The translations under genes were made by a program, and so were the position numbers. Of a stretch of 64,000 nt of DNA, positions 8,553-17,638 are shown one piece after another. Origin of the DNA: Arcticibacterium sp964021845 (GTDB lineage: Bacteria; Bacteroidota; Bacteroidia; Cytophagales; Spirosomataceae); contig NZ_CAXHZC010000007.1 of the NCBI RefSeq assembly GCF_964021845.1, positions 186,001-250,000 on the forward strand, written 5' to 3'. Under the pieces are notes generated by a model. That model worked only from the letters and a program-made list of their open reading frames with translations, had not been told where the DNA came from and searched no databases. Within the stretch, counting starts at the first letter, position 1; each line of letters opens with the position of its first letter.

Positions 8553-8560
8553 TAGCTTTG
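8553..8560 (+). promoter_or_regulatory. -7 box for fmt
   Basis: TAGCTTTG is an exact TAnnTTTG match, 26 bases before the fmt start codon. The -33 TTG is not well conserved (TTTTCG in the right area). Confidence 0.5.
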
Positions 8561-8586
8561 CAGTCCACAAAAAGGTTTTAAAAGAG

Positions 8587-9531
8587 ATGAGATTAATATT
8601 TATGGGAACACCCGACTTTGCTGTAGAGAGCCTTAAAGTCTTGGTGGAAGCGAATTGTGAAGTAGTGGCCGTAATTACTGCTCCTGATAAGCCGGCAGGC
8701 AGAGGAAAGAAAATTCAGCAGTCTCCGGTAAAAACCTATGCTCTTTCACAAGGTATTCCTGTTTTACAACCTCCTAGGCTAAAAAATCCAGAATTCTTAG
8801 AAACTCTTAAAAGTTACAAGGCCGACTTACAAGTAGTGGTAGCCTTTAGAATGCTACCAGAATTAGTTTGGGATATGCCAAAATTTGGGACATTTAATCT
8901 TCATGGTTCGCTTTTGCCGCAATATAGAGGAGCGGCACCTATCAATTGGGCTGTAATGAATGGAGAAACAGAAACAGGTGTCACTACTTTCTTTATTGAA
9001 AAAGAGATAGATACTGGGAAAATTATTTTCAAAGAGAAGCTAGCTATTACTGAAGAGGATAATGCAGGAAGTATCCATGATAAATTGATGGAAATAGGTG
9101 GACAGTTAGTTCTTAAAACGGTGAAAGCCATTGAAAAAAATGACTATCCTCAAATAGAACAGGAAGAATTTGAGGAACTAAAACCAGCTCCAAAAATTTT
9201 TAAAGAAAACTGTGAGATTAATTGGTCAAAAAACTCAAAATCAATATTCAATTTCATAAGAGGTTTAAGTCCATACCCTGGTGCTTGGACTAAATTTGAA
9301 AATCAAAAAACTGGCGAAACAGGAAGCCTTAAAATTTTTGATTCTAAAATATTAGATTCAGAAGAAAAGCATTTACCTGGCGAAATATTTACTGACAATA
9401 AAACATTCCTCCACATTGCTACTTCCGACGGACTTTTGACCATTCTAAACCTACAAATTCCAGGTAAAAAACGTTTGAGTATTGATGATTTACTCAGAGG
9501 CTATGATGCCGAACAAATCAAAATTTGCTAA
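8587..9531 (+). CDS. fmt: Methionyl-tRNA formyltransferase
   Basis: 314 residues. Transfers a formyl group from 10-formyl-tetrahydrofolate to initiator Met-tRNA. The N-terminal Rossmann domain begins LIFMGTPDFAVESL. The signature FNLHGSLLPQYRGAAPINWA is complete and includes the catalytic His and the SLLPxYRG loop, and the C-terminal OB-fold domain is present (FIRGLSPYPGAWTKFE). It has its own -7 box. Its substrate, tRNA-fMet, is encoded at 39068-39140 in the same window. Confidence 0.96.
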   Translation: MRLIFMGTPDFAVESLKVLVEANCEVVAVITAPDKPAGRGKKIQQSPVKTYALSQGIPVLQPPRLKNPEFLETLKSYKADLQVVVAFRMLPELVWDMPKFGTFNLHGSLLPQYRGAAPINWAVMNGETETGVTTFFIEKEIDTGKIIFKEKLAITEEDNAGSIHDKLMEIGGQLVLKTVKAIEKNDYPQIEQEEFEELKPAPKIFKENCEINWSKNSKSIFNFIRGLSPYPGAWTKFENQKTGETGSLKIFDSKILDSEEKHLPGEIFTDNKTFLHIATSDGLLTILNLQIPGKKRLSIDDLLRGYDAEQIKIC

Positions 9532-9666
9532 ACAAGCTTGACTGCGTGGCTTAGCCTATTCAGAATCAATGGCTTACAGGATTGCACTCTGCCAACTAAT
9601 TATTTAACTATCAATAGATTAATAATATATTAAAATAGCACAATAGAGTTTACTAATTTTTATGGT

Positions 9667-9674
9667 TACTTTTG
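9667..9674 (+). promoter_or_regulatory. -7 box for typA
   Basis: TACTTTTG matches TAnnTTTG exactly, 56 bases before the typA start. The same octamer recurs at several other promoters in this window. No clear -33 TTG. Confidence 0.5.
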
Positions 9675-9730
9675 CGGACTTTTTCATAGGCTTCTAGTTA
9701 ACAAAACGTTCCCTCTAGAAATTTAATATT

Positions 9731-11545
9731 ATGCAAGACATTAGAAATATCGCGATAATTGCCCACGTTGACCACGGCAAAACTACTTTAGTGGATAAGA
9801 TAATCCACGCATCGAAAATTTTTCGTGAAAATCAGGAATTTGGCGAGCTAATTCTTGACAACAATGATTTGGAAAGAGAACGTGGAATTACCATCGTCTC
9901 TAAAAATGTATCAGTAAGATACGGCGACACAAAAATCAATATTATTGACACTCCTGGTCACGCCGATTTCGGTGGTGAAGTGGAACGTGTTTTGAAACTA
10001 GCTGATGGTGTTATCCTTTTAGTAGATGCTTTTGAAGGCCCAATGCCTCAAACGCGTTTTGTACTTGGTAAAGCACTTGATTTAGGCCTAAAGCCAATAG
10101 TAGTAGTTAATAAAGTAGACAAAGAAAACTGTAGACCTGACGAAGTTCACGAAATGGTTTTCGATTTAATGTTCAACTTGAACGCTACAGACAACCAATT
10201 AGACTTCCCAACACTTTATGGTTCTTCTAAGCAAGGCTGGATGAGTGAAGATTGGCAAAAACCAACAGATAACATCATTCCTCTATTGGATGCAGTTATT
10301 AAGCATATTCCTGCTGCAAAAACAAAAGAGGGTTCTGCCCAAATGCAAATCACTTCTTTAGATTATTCTTCTTTCGTAGGAAGAATTGCTATTGGATTGG
10401 TAGCAAGAGGTGTTTTAAAAGAAGGTCAAAATGTAATGCTTTGCACTGCAGATGGCCAAATGAAGAGAAACAAAATCAAAGAACTTCATGTATTTGAAGG
10501 TCTTGGTAGAGTAAAGGTATCTGAGGTTTCTTCTGGAGAAATTTGTGCCATTACAGGTATTGAAGGTTTTGAAATTGGCGACACAGTAGCTGATGTTGAA
10601 AATCCTGAAGCACTTCCAAGAATTTCTATTGATGAGCCTACAATGAACATGCTCTTCACTATTAATAACTCTCCTTTCTTCGGACAAGACGGAAAATTTG
10701 TTACTTCTCGTCACTTGAGAGACAGATTAATGAAAGAAATGGAGAAAAACCTAGCATTAAAAGTAGAGCAAGGTGAATCTGAAGATAAGTTTATCGTTTA
10801 TGGTAGAGGTATTCTTCACCTTTCTGTATTGATAGAAACAATGCGTAGAGAGGGTTACGAATTACAAGTAGGTCAACCACAGGTTATCTTTAAACAAGGA
10901 GAAAACGGTGAAAGACTAGAGCCTATTGAGACTTTAGTAGTAGACGTACCAGAAGAAACTGCTGGAAAAGTGATTGAGCTAGCTACACAGAAAAAAGGTG
11001 AGCTTCTTATCATGGAACCAAAAGGTGATTTGCAACACTTAGAATTTAATATTCCTTCTAGAGGTTTAATTGGACTTAGAAGTAATGTATTGACAGCAAC
11101 ACAAGGTGAGGCTATCATGAACCATAGGTTTAAAGCATACGAACCGTATAAAGGAACTCTACCTGGTAGAACCAACGGCTCTTTAATTTCTATGTCTAAT
11201 GGCCCAGCTATTCCTTACTCTCTTGATAAACTTCAAGACAGAGGGTCATTCTTTATTGACGCTGGAGAAGAAATTTACATGGGTATGGTAGTAGGTGAGC
11301 ACAACCGTCAGAATGACATTGTGGTAAACCTACAAACAACTAAGAAACTTAGTAACATGCGTTCTTCCGGTGCTGATGACTCGGTTAAGATTGCTCCAAA
11401 AATTCAATTCTCTTTAGAGGAATGTATGGAGTATATCCAAAAAGATGAGTACTTAGAAATCACACCTAAGTCTTTGAGAATGCGTAAAATATTCCTTGAC
11501 GAAAACGAGAGAAAACGTAACAGTCGTCAAACAGAATTAGCCTAA
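9731..11545 (+). CDS. typA: Translational GTPase TypA/BipA
   Basis: 604 residues, full length. G1 AHVDHGKTT (about residues 11-19), effector region ERGITIVSKN, G3 DTPGHADFGGEVE, G4 NKVDKE. These are followed by the EF-G-like domains II, III and V (MEPKGDLQHLEFNIPSRGLI) and the BipA-specific C-terminal domain. Ribosome-associated GTPase helping 50S assembly and stress or cold adaptation in other bacteria. Single-gene unit with its own -7 box and a strong terminator. Confidence 0.97.
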   Translation: MQDIRNIAIIAHVDHGKTTLVDKIIHASKIFRENQEFGELILDNNDLERERGITIVSKNVSVRYGDTKINIIDTPGHADFGGEVERVLKLADGVILLVDAFEGPMPQTRFVLGKALDLGLKPIVVVNKVDKENCRPDEVHEMVFDLMFNLNATDNQLDFPTLYGSSKQGWMSEDWQKPTDNIIPLLDAVIKHIPAAKTKEGSAQMQITSLDYSSFVGRIAIGLVARGVLKEGQNVMLCTADGQMKRNKIKELHVFEGLGRVKVSEVSSGEICAITGIEGFEIGDTVADVENPEALPRISIDEPTMNMLFTINNSPFFGQDGKFVTSRHLRDRLMKEMEKNLALKVEQGESEDKFIVYGRGILHLSVLIETMRREGYELQVGQPQVIFKQGENGERLEPIETLVVDVPEETAGKVIELATQKKGELLIMEPKGDLQHLEFNIPSRGLIGLRSNVLTATQGEAIMNHRFKAYEPYKGTLPGRTNGSLISMSNGPAIPYSLDKLQDRGSFFIDAGEEIYMGMVVGEHNRQNDIVVNLQTTKKLSNMRSSGADDSVKIAPKIQFSLEECMEYIQKDEYLEITPKSLRMRKIFLDENERKRNSRQTELA

Positions 11546-11560
11546 ATTTTGAGGCTTATT

Positions 11561-11601
11561 AAAACCACCAAAGCTAAATAAATAACAGCTTTGGTGGTTT
11601 T
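11561..11601 (+). terminator. Strong terminator after typA
   Basis: Perfect 15-bp stem: AAAACCACCAAAGCT at 11561-11575 with AGCTTTGGTGGTTTT at 11587-11601, 11-base loop. It ends in T, 15 bases past the stop codon. Confidence 0.85.
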
Positions 11602-11644
11602 GCGTTTAAACGAGTTTAGCTTTTTTCAAACGCAATTTTCCTTG

Positions 11645-11652
11645 TAAATTTG
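11645..11652 (+). promoter_or_regulatory. -7 box of the glycosyltransferase cluster
   Basis: TAAATTTG, exact TAnnTTTG, 25 bases before the first glycosyltransferase start. -33 TTG not obvious. Confidence 0.45.
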
Positions 11653-11677
11653 TTACGCCTTATTAACCCTTCAATTA

Positions 11678-12673
11678 ATGCCTAAAACGCTCGCCTTTAC
11701 TATTTGCTCTGTCAACTATTTGGCACAAGCCAAAATACTTGCTGAATCACTTTTAAGAACCAATCCAGATTTTGAATTCATTATTGGTTTATGTGATAAA
11801 ATGGAAGGCCGAGATATTGACCAATCAAAACTTGAAGGTTTAAACATCGTCGAGGTTGACAAAATCGGCATTGAAGGTTTTGATGACATGTGCGAGCGAT
11901 ATGACATCACCGAGCTTAACACCGCCGTAAAACCTTTCTATTTTAACTACTTCCTTAATTCAAGGCCAGAGCTTGATAACTTTTATTATATCGACCCTGA
12001 CATTGAAATATTTGACAAATTCACCGGAATTCAAAATAGCTTATCTAAGTATGACATTGTTTTAACACCTCACTTTTGTACACCGGTTTATGATAACTAT
12101 TCCAGAACCGAACAAGAGATGTTTGTCAACGGAATTTACAACCTTGGTTTTCTGGCGGTAAAAAGGTCTAAATCTACCTCAGAATTTATGAAATGGTGGA
12201 TGATAAAACTTCGAACTGAATGCTACATGGATATTCAGAAAGGAATGTTTGTAGACCAACTCTACTGTAACATGGTTCCTCTTTACTTTGACAACGTTTT
12301 TATAGAAAAAAGCCCTGCCTACAATATTTCCTACTGGAACCTGCATGAGCGTACAGTTTCGGAAAAAGACGGCAAGTATTTTGTAAATGGCGAGCCACTT
12401 ATATTTTATCACTACAGTGGCATGAATGCCAATGACCCAAATAATATTTCAAGATGGCAAAACCGTTTTGACATAGCAAAAAGACCAGACCTTGCTCCTC
12501 TTTTTAAATCTTATAGAGAGCAGCTAGAAGCATTCTCTAACTCATACTTTAAAACGTTTAAGTGCGTTTACGCCAAAGGAGATGTAGTAATAGACGATAG
12601 AAGCTTCCTAAAAAAGACACTGATGTCAGTCTCTTATAGAGTCTTTGCGTTTTTTGAAAGATTACCTATTTAA
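11678..12673 (+). CDS. Putative GT-A fold glycosyltransferase
   Basis: 331 residues, no signal peptide. The N-terminus TICSVNYLAQAKILAESLL is typical of GT-A enzymes of the GT8-like/nucleotide-diphospho-sugar transferase kind. The metal-binding motif is probably YYIDPDIEIF (about residues 103-112). NLGFLAVKRS and GMFVDQLYCNMVPLYFDN follow, as in Bacteroidota glycosyltransferases that modify surface glycans. First gene of a four-gene glycosyltransferase run; 9 bases separate it from the next. The sugar and acceptor are not predictable. Confidence 0.75.
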   Translation: MPKTLAFTICSVNYLAQAKILAESLLRTNPDFEFIIGLCDKMEGRDIDQSKLEGLNIVEVDKIGIEGFDDMCERYDITELNTAVKPFYFNYFLNSRPELDNFYYIDPDIEIFDKFTGIQNSLSKYDIVLTPHFCTPVYDNYSRTEQEMFVNGIYNLGFLAVKRSKSTSEFMKWWMIKLRTECYMDIQKGMFVDQLYCNMVPLYFDNVFIEKSPAYNISYWNLHERTVSEKDGKYFVNGEPLIFYHYSGMNANDPNNISRWQNRFDIAKRPDLAPLFKSYREQLEAFSNSYFKTFKCVYAKGDVVIDDRSFLKKTLMSVSYRVFAFFERLPI

Positions 12674-12682
12674 TCTAAAAAG

Positions 12683-13915
12683 ATGAAAATAGCCATAGTT
12701 TCTATAGTGTTCCCATACCCCATTGACAATGGTGGCGGTGCGGCTACATTTAATATGATTGACTCATTAAGGCATAAACATGACATTACGTTTATTTGCC
12801 CTAACGTCAAGGCCGAGAACAAGCAGAAACTTCATGAGTTATGGCCAAATGTTGAGATTTTAACTACTGATAAAAACCAAGGAGAAAGCCGTTCGCTCAA
12901 ACTCTATAAGAATGTTCTTAAAATCAATAAGTTTTTGAAGGGCAAAGTGGACGATTATTTCTACCCTAAAACCCATCTTTATATTAATGACCTTTCAAAA
13001 GTTTACTATCCAGAACTATTGAAATTGGTCAAAGATAAAGTTACCTCAGAAAACTTTGACCTTGTTCAGGTCGAGTTCATTGAATTTGCTGGCTTGGTTC
13101 ATATTCTTCCAAAAGACTTAAAAAAAATATTTATCCATCATGAACTCAGGTTCAAAAGGTTAGAGATGGAATACCAGACACTGAATACAAAGTCGCTGGA
13201 AGATAAATGGCATATTGCGGCTACTAAAGACCTAGAAATAGCCTTGCTTAACCATTATGACAAAGTGGTAACAGTTACTGATACTGATAACAAGTTTTTG
13301 GCAGAGGCGGGAATTAAGAAAGAACTACTTCACACCTCTACGCTACCTATCAATTTTAAAGAAACCGATATCAACCAGCCATTCCAATTTAAGAATAACT
13401 TGGTCTTTCTTGGCCCGGAAAATCATTACCCCAACCTAGATGGTATCAATTGGTTTCTAGAAGAATGCTGGGACAAAATATCTCAGGCTCATCCAAACCT
13501 TACATTACAGATAGTTTCAAAATGGACCACTGAATTCCAGAACCTACATAAATCAAGAAAGAATGTTGAATTCTTGGGTTTTGTAGAAGACCTTTCTACT
13601 GTTTTTGATGGTTCCATTATGATAGTACCTTTGAGAATTGTTAGTGGAATGCGTATGAAGATCTTGGAGGGCATATCTTGGAAGATGCCAATAGTAAGCA
13701 CCATAGAAGGAGCTGAAGGCTTACCCATGGAAGATGCCGAAAACTGCATGTTAGCATCAAATTCCGAAGAGTTCATTGAGAAAACCATACAACTAATAGA
13801 AAACAATAAACTTTGTTCAAAACTTATTGATGCTTCGCAAAAACTGATTACAGACCAATATCAAATTGAAAAATGTGCGAAAACACGAGACGCCCTTTAT
13901 AATTCGTTCAAATAA
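12683..13915 (+). CDS. Glycosyltransferase, GT4-like (GT-B fold)
   Basis: 410 residues. The N-terminal domain starts KIAIVSIVFPYPIDNGGGAA with the glycine-rich GT-B loop. The C-terminal nucleotide-sugar domain has VFLGPENHYPNLDGINWFLE, VEFLGFVEDLSTVFDGSIM, and IVPLRIVSGMRMKILEGISW followed by PIVSTIEGAEGL. Cytoplasmic or membrane-associated enzyme of glycan assembly. Co-directional with its neighbours. Confidence 0.85.
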   Translation: MKIAIVSIVFPYPIDNGGGAATFNMIDSLRHKHDITFICPNVKAENKQKLHELWPNVEILTTDKNQGESRSLKLYKNVLKINKFLKGKVDDYFYPKTHLYINDLSKVYYPELLKLVKDKVTSENFDLVQVEFIEFAGLVHILPKDLKKIFIHHELRFKRLEMEYQTLNTKSLEDKWHIAATKDLEIALLNHYDKVVTVTDTDNKFLAEAGIKKELLHTSTLPINFKETDINQPFQFKNNLVFLGPENHYPNLDGINWFLEECWDKISQAHPNLTLQIVSKWTTEFQNLHKSRKNVEFLGFVEDLSTVFDGSIMIVPLRIVSGMRMKILEGISWKMPIVSTIEGAEGLPMEDAENCMLASNSEEFIEKTIQLIENNKLCSKLIDASQKLITDQYQIEKCAKTRDALYNSFK

Positions 13916-13950
13916 ATTCGATTTCGATTTTAATCAATTCAACCTTTACG

Positions 13951-13958
13951 TAAGTTTG
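13951..13958 (+). promoter_or_regulatory. -7 box that fixes the start of the next glycosyltransferase
   Basis: TAAGTTTG, exact TAnnTTTG. Transcription from here would begin near 13965. That excludes the in-frame TTG at 13964 as start codon and supports the ATG at 13991. Confidence 0.4.
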
Positions 13959-13990
13959 AAATCTTGTATTTAAACTTCCAAAAGTTTCCA

Positions 13991-14875
13991 ATGCCCACAG
14001 TAAGTGTCATTTTACCCAATTATAATCACGCCAATTTTTTGGTAGACAGAATTGAGAGTATTTTGACGCAAACTAATCAAGACTTTGAACTTATAATTTT
14101 GGATGATGCCTCTTCTGATGGAAGCATTAGCATCTTGAGTTCTTACGAAAACCACCCCAAAGTAAAGTCTATAATTTTCAACAAGAAAAACTCTGGAAGC
14201 ACTTTTATTCAATGGCAAAAAGGCCTTGGAATATCCTCGGGGAAATACATCTGGATAGCAGAAAGTGATGATTTGGCGGCTCCAAACTTCCTAGAATACC
14301 ATATTTCGCAGCTTAAAAATAACGAGAACCTTGGTGTCTCTTTCTCAGCATCGGTTTGGATAGACGAAAAAGGAACTAAAATTCATGAACCAGGTCACGA
14401 GGTCGAACTCCACGCCGCGGGAAATACACTTTTAAAGAACGAATTCATAAAAGGAAACCTGATTTATAATGCCAGCTCCTGTGTCTTTAAAAAATCACTG
14501 GTCCCAGAAAATACACTTAAAGAAGTAATAGAATATAAATACTGTGGTGACTGGCTTTTTTGGGTTGACCTAATAAAAAATACAGAGGTAAAAAGAAGTA
14601 GCGAAAGGCTCAACTCCTTTAGAAGACATGCCAATAATGTCTCTTTTGAAGCAGAATCAAAAGGGCTTCAATTTTCTGAAGGTTTAAAAGTGGTTAATCA
14701 TATTTTTAAACAGCAAACCTTTGGTTTCTTAGAAAAGCAAAAAGTTATTTTCTATTGGGTTCAAAAACTTAGAAATAGCAAAATAAAAGACAAGAAACAA
14801 TTTTTAAGAATAATGCCTTTTCCTGCAAAGGTATTTTATACCCTCAGCCCACTTGTCAATAAACTTTTACCATAA
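13991..14875 (+). CDS. Family 2 glycosyltransferase
   Basis: 294 residues from ATG 13991 (MPTVSVILPNYNHANFL). The frame is open from TTG 13964, but that lies at the predicted transcription start. GT2 hallmarks: VSVILPNYNH, FELIILDDASSDGS, and IWIAESDDLAAPNFL with the DxD-like metal site. Inverting GT-A enzyme that adds a sugar to a glycan chain. A Lys-rich C-terminus suggests membrane association. Confidence 0.85.
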   Translation: MPTVSVILPNYNHANFLVDRIESILTQTNQDFELIILDDASSDGSISILSSYENHPKVKSIIFNKKNSGSTFIQWQKGLGISSGKYIWIAESDDLAAPNFLEYHISQLKNNENLGVSFSASVWIDEKGTKIHEPGHEVELHAAGNTLLKNEFIKGNLIYNASSCVFKKSLVPENTLKEVIEYKYCGDWLFWVDLIKNTEVKRSSERLNSFRRHANNVSFEAESKGLQFSEGLKVVNHIFKQQTFGFLEKQKVIFYWVQKLRNSKIKDKKQFLRIMPFPAKVFYTLSPLVNKLLP

Positions 14876-14898
14876 ACATTAGCCTCATAAGAATCTAA

Positions 14899-15894
14899 AT
14901 GAAAGGAATAAGCCTAATAATCTGCTGCTATAACAGCGAAGAAATAATTGAGCAGACACTTTCTTATGTCGAAAAACAGGTGGTTTCTAATGTCAATTGG
15001 GAGGTTATCTTGATTGACAATAACTCTACAGATAACACGTCGGCAGTAGTTAAGTCTTTTTGGGATTTTGATAAAAACCCGAATCTAAAGGTTTTTAAAG
15101 AAGAAAACCCCGGTCTGTCGAATGCTAGATTAAGAGGAATAAAAGAGTCTCAATTTGACATTATCTCATTTGTAGACGACGACAACCTCATTCCTGAAAA
15201 CTGGGTGGCCTATGTCCATGAGGTTTTTAAAAATCAAGAAGTAGGTGTTTTGGGTTGTACTTCCATTGGAAAGTTTGACTATCCTATACCAGATTGGTAC
15301 GAAAAGCATAAACTCTCCTTTGCCACCGGCAAGCTATACGAGGTAGATTTTGGCAATGTAACCTATGCTGGTTTGGTGTATGGTGCTGGTATGTCTATGA
15401 GAAAAGAAATTTTCAAGAAGCTGGACGAGAAAGGCTGGGAACCCTACCTTTCTGACCGAGTTGGCAAAAAACAATCTGGTGGTGGCGACTCTGAATTAAC
15501 CCTTGCGTCAAGGCTCCTGGGCTATCAGATATTCTATTCTAACCAAATAAACACGCAGCATCTTATCAAGTCAGATAGGCTTACTTGGGAAAGGCTAAAG
15601 GCTATGATATATGGCTTTGGCGAAGCCGATGTTTTTGTACTGCCTTACGCCTATCAATATAAAAAAGCACAAGGCCTTCTTACTTTTTTTGATAAATTGA
15701 GAAAAAAATGGTGGGTAAACTACCTTGGCAAAAAAGTAGCTCTTACTATACTTCGTATCAAAAAAACTTTTGGTAAGATAAGCCCTGAGGATTTTGAGAT
15801 TGCCGAAATAAGAAATCAAGCCTTTTGTACTTCCCTTTTAGAGCAAAAAAGAACGTTCGAAAATTCTTTTGACGACCTTAGCAAGCTACAATAA
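14899..15894 (+). CDS. Family 2 glycosyltransferase
   Basis: 331 residues. SLIICCYNSEEIIEQTL, VILIDNNSTDNT, ISFVDDDNLIPENW (metal site) and GGGDSELTLASRLLGY make the GT2 fold clear. A basic segment near residue 265 (FFDKLRKKWW) and the helix after it may touch the membrane. Last of the glycosyltransferase run; ribD starts 36 bases later. Likely surface polysaccharide or glycoprotein glycan assembly. Confidence 0.85.
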   Translation: MKGISLIICCYNSEEIIEQTLSYVEKQVVSNVNWEVILIDNNSTDNTSAVVKSFWDFDKNPNLKVFKEENPGLSNARLRGIKESQFDIISFVDDDNLIPENWVAYVHEVFKNQEVGVLGCTSIGKFDYPIPDWYEKHKLSFATGKLYEVDFGNVTYAGLVYGAGMSMRKEIFKKLDEKGWEPYLSDRVGKKQSGGGDSELTLASRLLGYQIFYSNQINTQHLIKSDRLTWERLKAMIYGFGEADVFVLPYAYQYKKAQGLLTFFDKLRKKWWVNYLGKKVALTILRIKKTFGKISPEDFEIAEIRNQAFCTSLLEQKRTFENSFDDLSKLQ

Positions 15895-15930
15895 GCTTTC
15901 CTTCTACAAAAATTAAATTTATATTTCGGG

Positions 15931-16974
15931 ATGAAGCACGAGCATTTTATGGAAAGGGCTTTAGAGCTCGCTCAAAAGAGTGAAGGCTATGTAAGTCCAA
16001 ACCCAATGGTTGGCTGTGTACTGGTACACAATAATAAAATCATTGGAGAAGGATGGCATAAAAAATACGGAGAAGCACATGCCGAAGTTAACGCCGTAAA
16101 CTCCGTAATAGACAAGCCCTTACTTCCATTTGCTACAGCTTATGTAAGCCTAGAACCTTGCTCTCACTTTGGCAAAACACCTCCTTGTGCAGATTTGCTA
16201 ATCAAAGAAGGTGTTAAAAAAGTAGTTATCTGTAATACCGACCCTAATGAGAAAGTAAACGGCAGTGGAATTCAGAAACTAAAAAATGCAGGGCTAGAAG
16301 TAGTTACAGGAATATTAAAAAGTAAAGGTTCATATTTAAACAGAAGGTTTTTTAAATCCCAAACCTCAAAAAGACCCTATGTTACTTTAAAGTGGGCAGA
16401 GTCTGCTAATGGATGTGCTGCAAGTTCTGATGGAAAACCTGTGTCAATAAGCGGAGACTTTGCCCAATTACATTCACACAAATGGCGAGCTACCGAGGAC
16501 GCCATTATGGTAGGCAGCCAAACTATTTTAAATGACAACCCAAGCCTTACCACAAGGCATTGGAAAGGCAGAAACCCTATAAGAGTGGTACTCTTTCCAG
16601 ACATAGATATTAAAGCTAAATACCGTGTACTCGACCAAAATATTAAAACTTACGTATTTAACAAAAGCCATTCTTTGATAAATGGCAATCTTGAATTTAT
16701 AAAGATTAGTGTAAATTCGAATATTCTAGATTTCATTTTAAAGGAACTTCACAGCAGAGATATCACCTCTCTTATGGTGGAAGGAGGCCCTAGGCTTCAT
16801 CAAATGTTTATTGAAAGCAACTTTTATGATGAAATCAGAGTTTTTAAGAGTAAAAAGTTAATTATCCCTGAAGGGTTAAATGCAGCTCAAATTCCTAAAA
16901 ACTTACTGGAAATAGAGAATATTGATTTAGGAACAGACTTTTTACGGATTTTTTCTAGAGAATTCCAACCATAA
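15931..16974 (+). CDS. ribD: Riboflavin biosynthesis bifunctional deaminase/reductase
   Basis: 347 residues. Two successive steps from GTP toward riboflavin. The N-terminal deaminase carries the zinc site GEAHAEVNAV and PCSHFGKTPPCADLL. The C-terminal HTP reductase domain has the YVTLKWAESANGC segment, SHKWRATEDAIMVGSQTIL and LMVEGGPRLHQMFI. A near-consensus -7 box, TATATTTC (15920-15927), ends 3 bases before the ATG, again suggesting a leaderless message. No other rib genes are nearby. Confidence 0.95.
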   Translation: MKHEHFMERALELAQKSEGYVSPNPMVGCVLVHNNKIIGEGWHKKYGEAHAEVNAVNSVIDKPLLPFATAYVSLEPCSHFGKTPPCADLLIKEGVKKVVICNTDPNEKVNGSGIQKLKNAGLEVVTGILKSKGSYLNRRFFKSQTSKRPYVTLKWAESANGCAASSDGKPVSISGDFAQLHSHKWRATEDAIMVGSQTILNDNPSLTTRHWKGRNPIRVVLFPDIDIKAKYRVLDQNIKTYVFNKSHSLINGNLEFIKISVNSNILDFILKELHSRDITSLMVEGGPRLHQMFIESNFYDEIRVFKSKKLIIPEGLNAAQIPKNLLEIENIDLGTDFLRIFSREFQP

Positions 16975-17068
16975 CCGCAGCAGATGAGTCTTGATAAATG
17001 GATTCCTTCGATAGGGGCTTGCCATTTATTAGATTTTTTAAGCTGATAATAGCAATTTTCAATATCGA

Positions 17069-17635
17069 ATGGCCAATGAAACTCAAATAATCCAAGACTG
17101 CTTAAAGCAGGATCGGGGTGCCCAAAAAAAGCTTTACGAGCTTTATTCGGGTAAATTATTTGTAGTGGCATTGCGGTACATGAAAGACAGAGAAAGTGCT
17201 CAAGATGTTTTGCAAGATTCGTTTGTCAAAATATTTAAATATCTAGACACTTTCCGTTTTGACAGTCCACTGGAAGCTTGGTTAAGAAAGATTGTGGTTA
17301 ATACGGCTTTAAAAGCCCTAAAAAAAGACAAAAAACTTACACAAAGCTTAGAGGGTGATTATATGATAAGCAAAGAGCTTCATCACAGTAACGCTGGCTT
17401 TGAAAACCTTGCTTACGAACATCTGATGGAAATCATTGGAGAATTACCGGAAGGGTGTAGAACTATTTTCAACCTCTACGCCATTGAGGGTTTTAAACAT
17501 CAGGAAATTGCTAAAATGCTTGACGTGACCGAAGGAACTTCGAAATCGCAGTATTCTAGAGCTAAGTCTTTATTGCAAGAGAAACTTGCAAAGGAAAATT
17601 ATAAGAAGACTGGAAAAATTCCAGCAAAACTGTAA
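17069..17635 (+). CDS. ECF-type RNA polymerase sigma-70 factor
   Basis: 188 residues. Region 2 (YELYSGKLFVVALRYMKD, then SAQDVLQDSFVKIFKYLDTF, about 24-62) and region 4 (LPEGCRTIFNLYAIEGFKHQ with EIAKMLDVTEGTSKSQYSRA, about 130-168) are present, while region 3 and sigma 1.1 are missing, as in ECF sigmas. Its stop is 3 bases before the next gene, whose N-terminus looks like a cytoplasmic anti-sigma segment, so the pair probably forms a signalling unit. Confidence 0.93.
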   Translation: MANETQIIQDCLKQDRGAQKKLYELYSGKLFVVALRYMKDRESAQDVLQDSFVKIFKYLDTFRFDSPLEAWLRKIVVNTALKALKKDKKLTQSLEGDYMISKELHHSNAGFENLAYEHLMEIIGELPEGCRTIFNLYAIEGFKHQEIAKMLDVTEGTSKSQYSRAKSLLQEKLAKENYKKTGKIPAKL

Positions 17636-17638
17636 GTA

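Noticed and set aside
8322..8555. 77-codon plus-strand frame in the greA-fmt gap
   Set aside because: It runs through the homopolymer-flanked hairpin and both promoters, has Lys/Asn-rich composition without any family pattern, and overlaps the greA leader.
13964..13990. TTG start giving nine extra residues on the first family 2 glycosyltransferase
   Set aside because: It lies at the predicted transcription start of the TAAGTTTG box; the ATG at 13991 begins directly at the family N-terminus.
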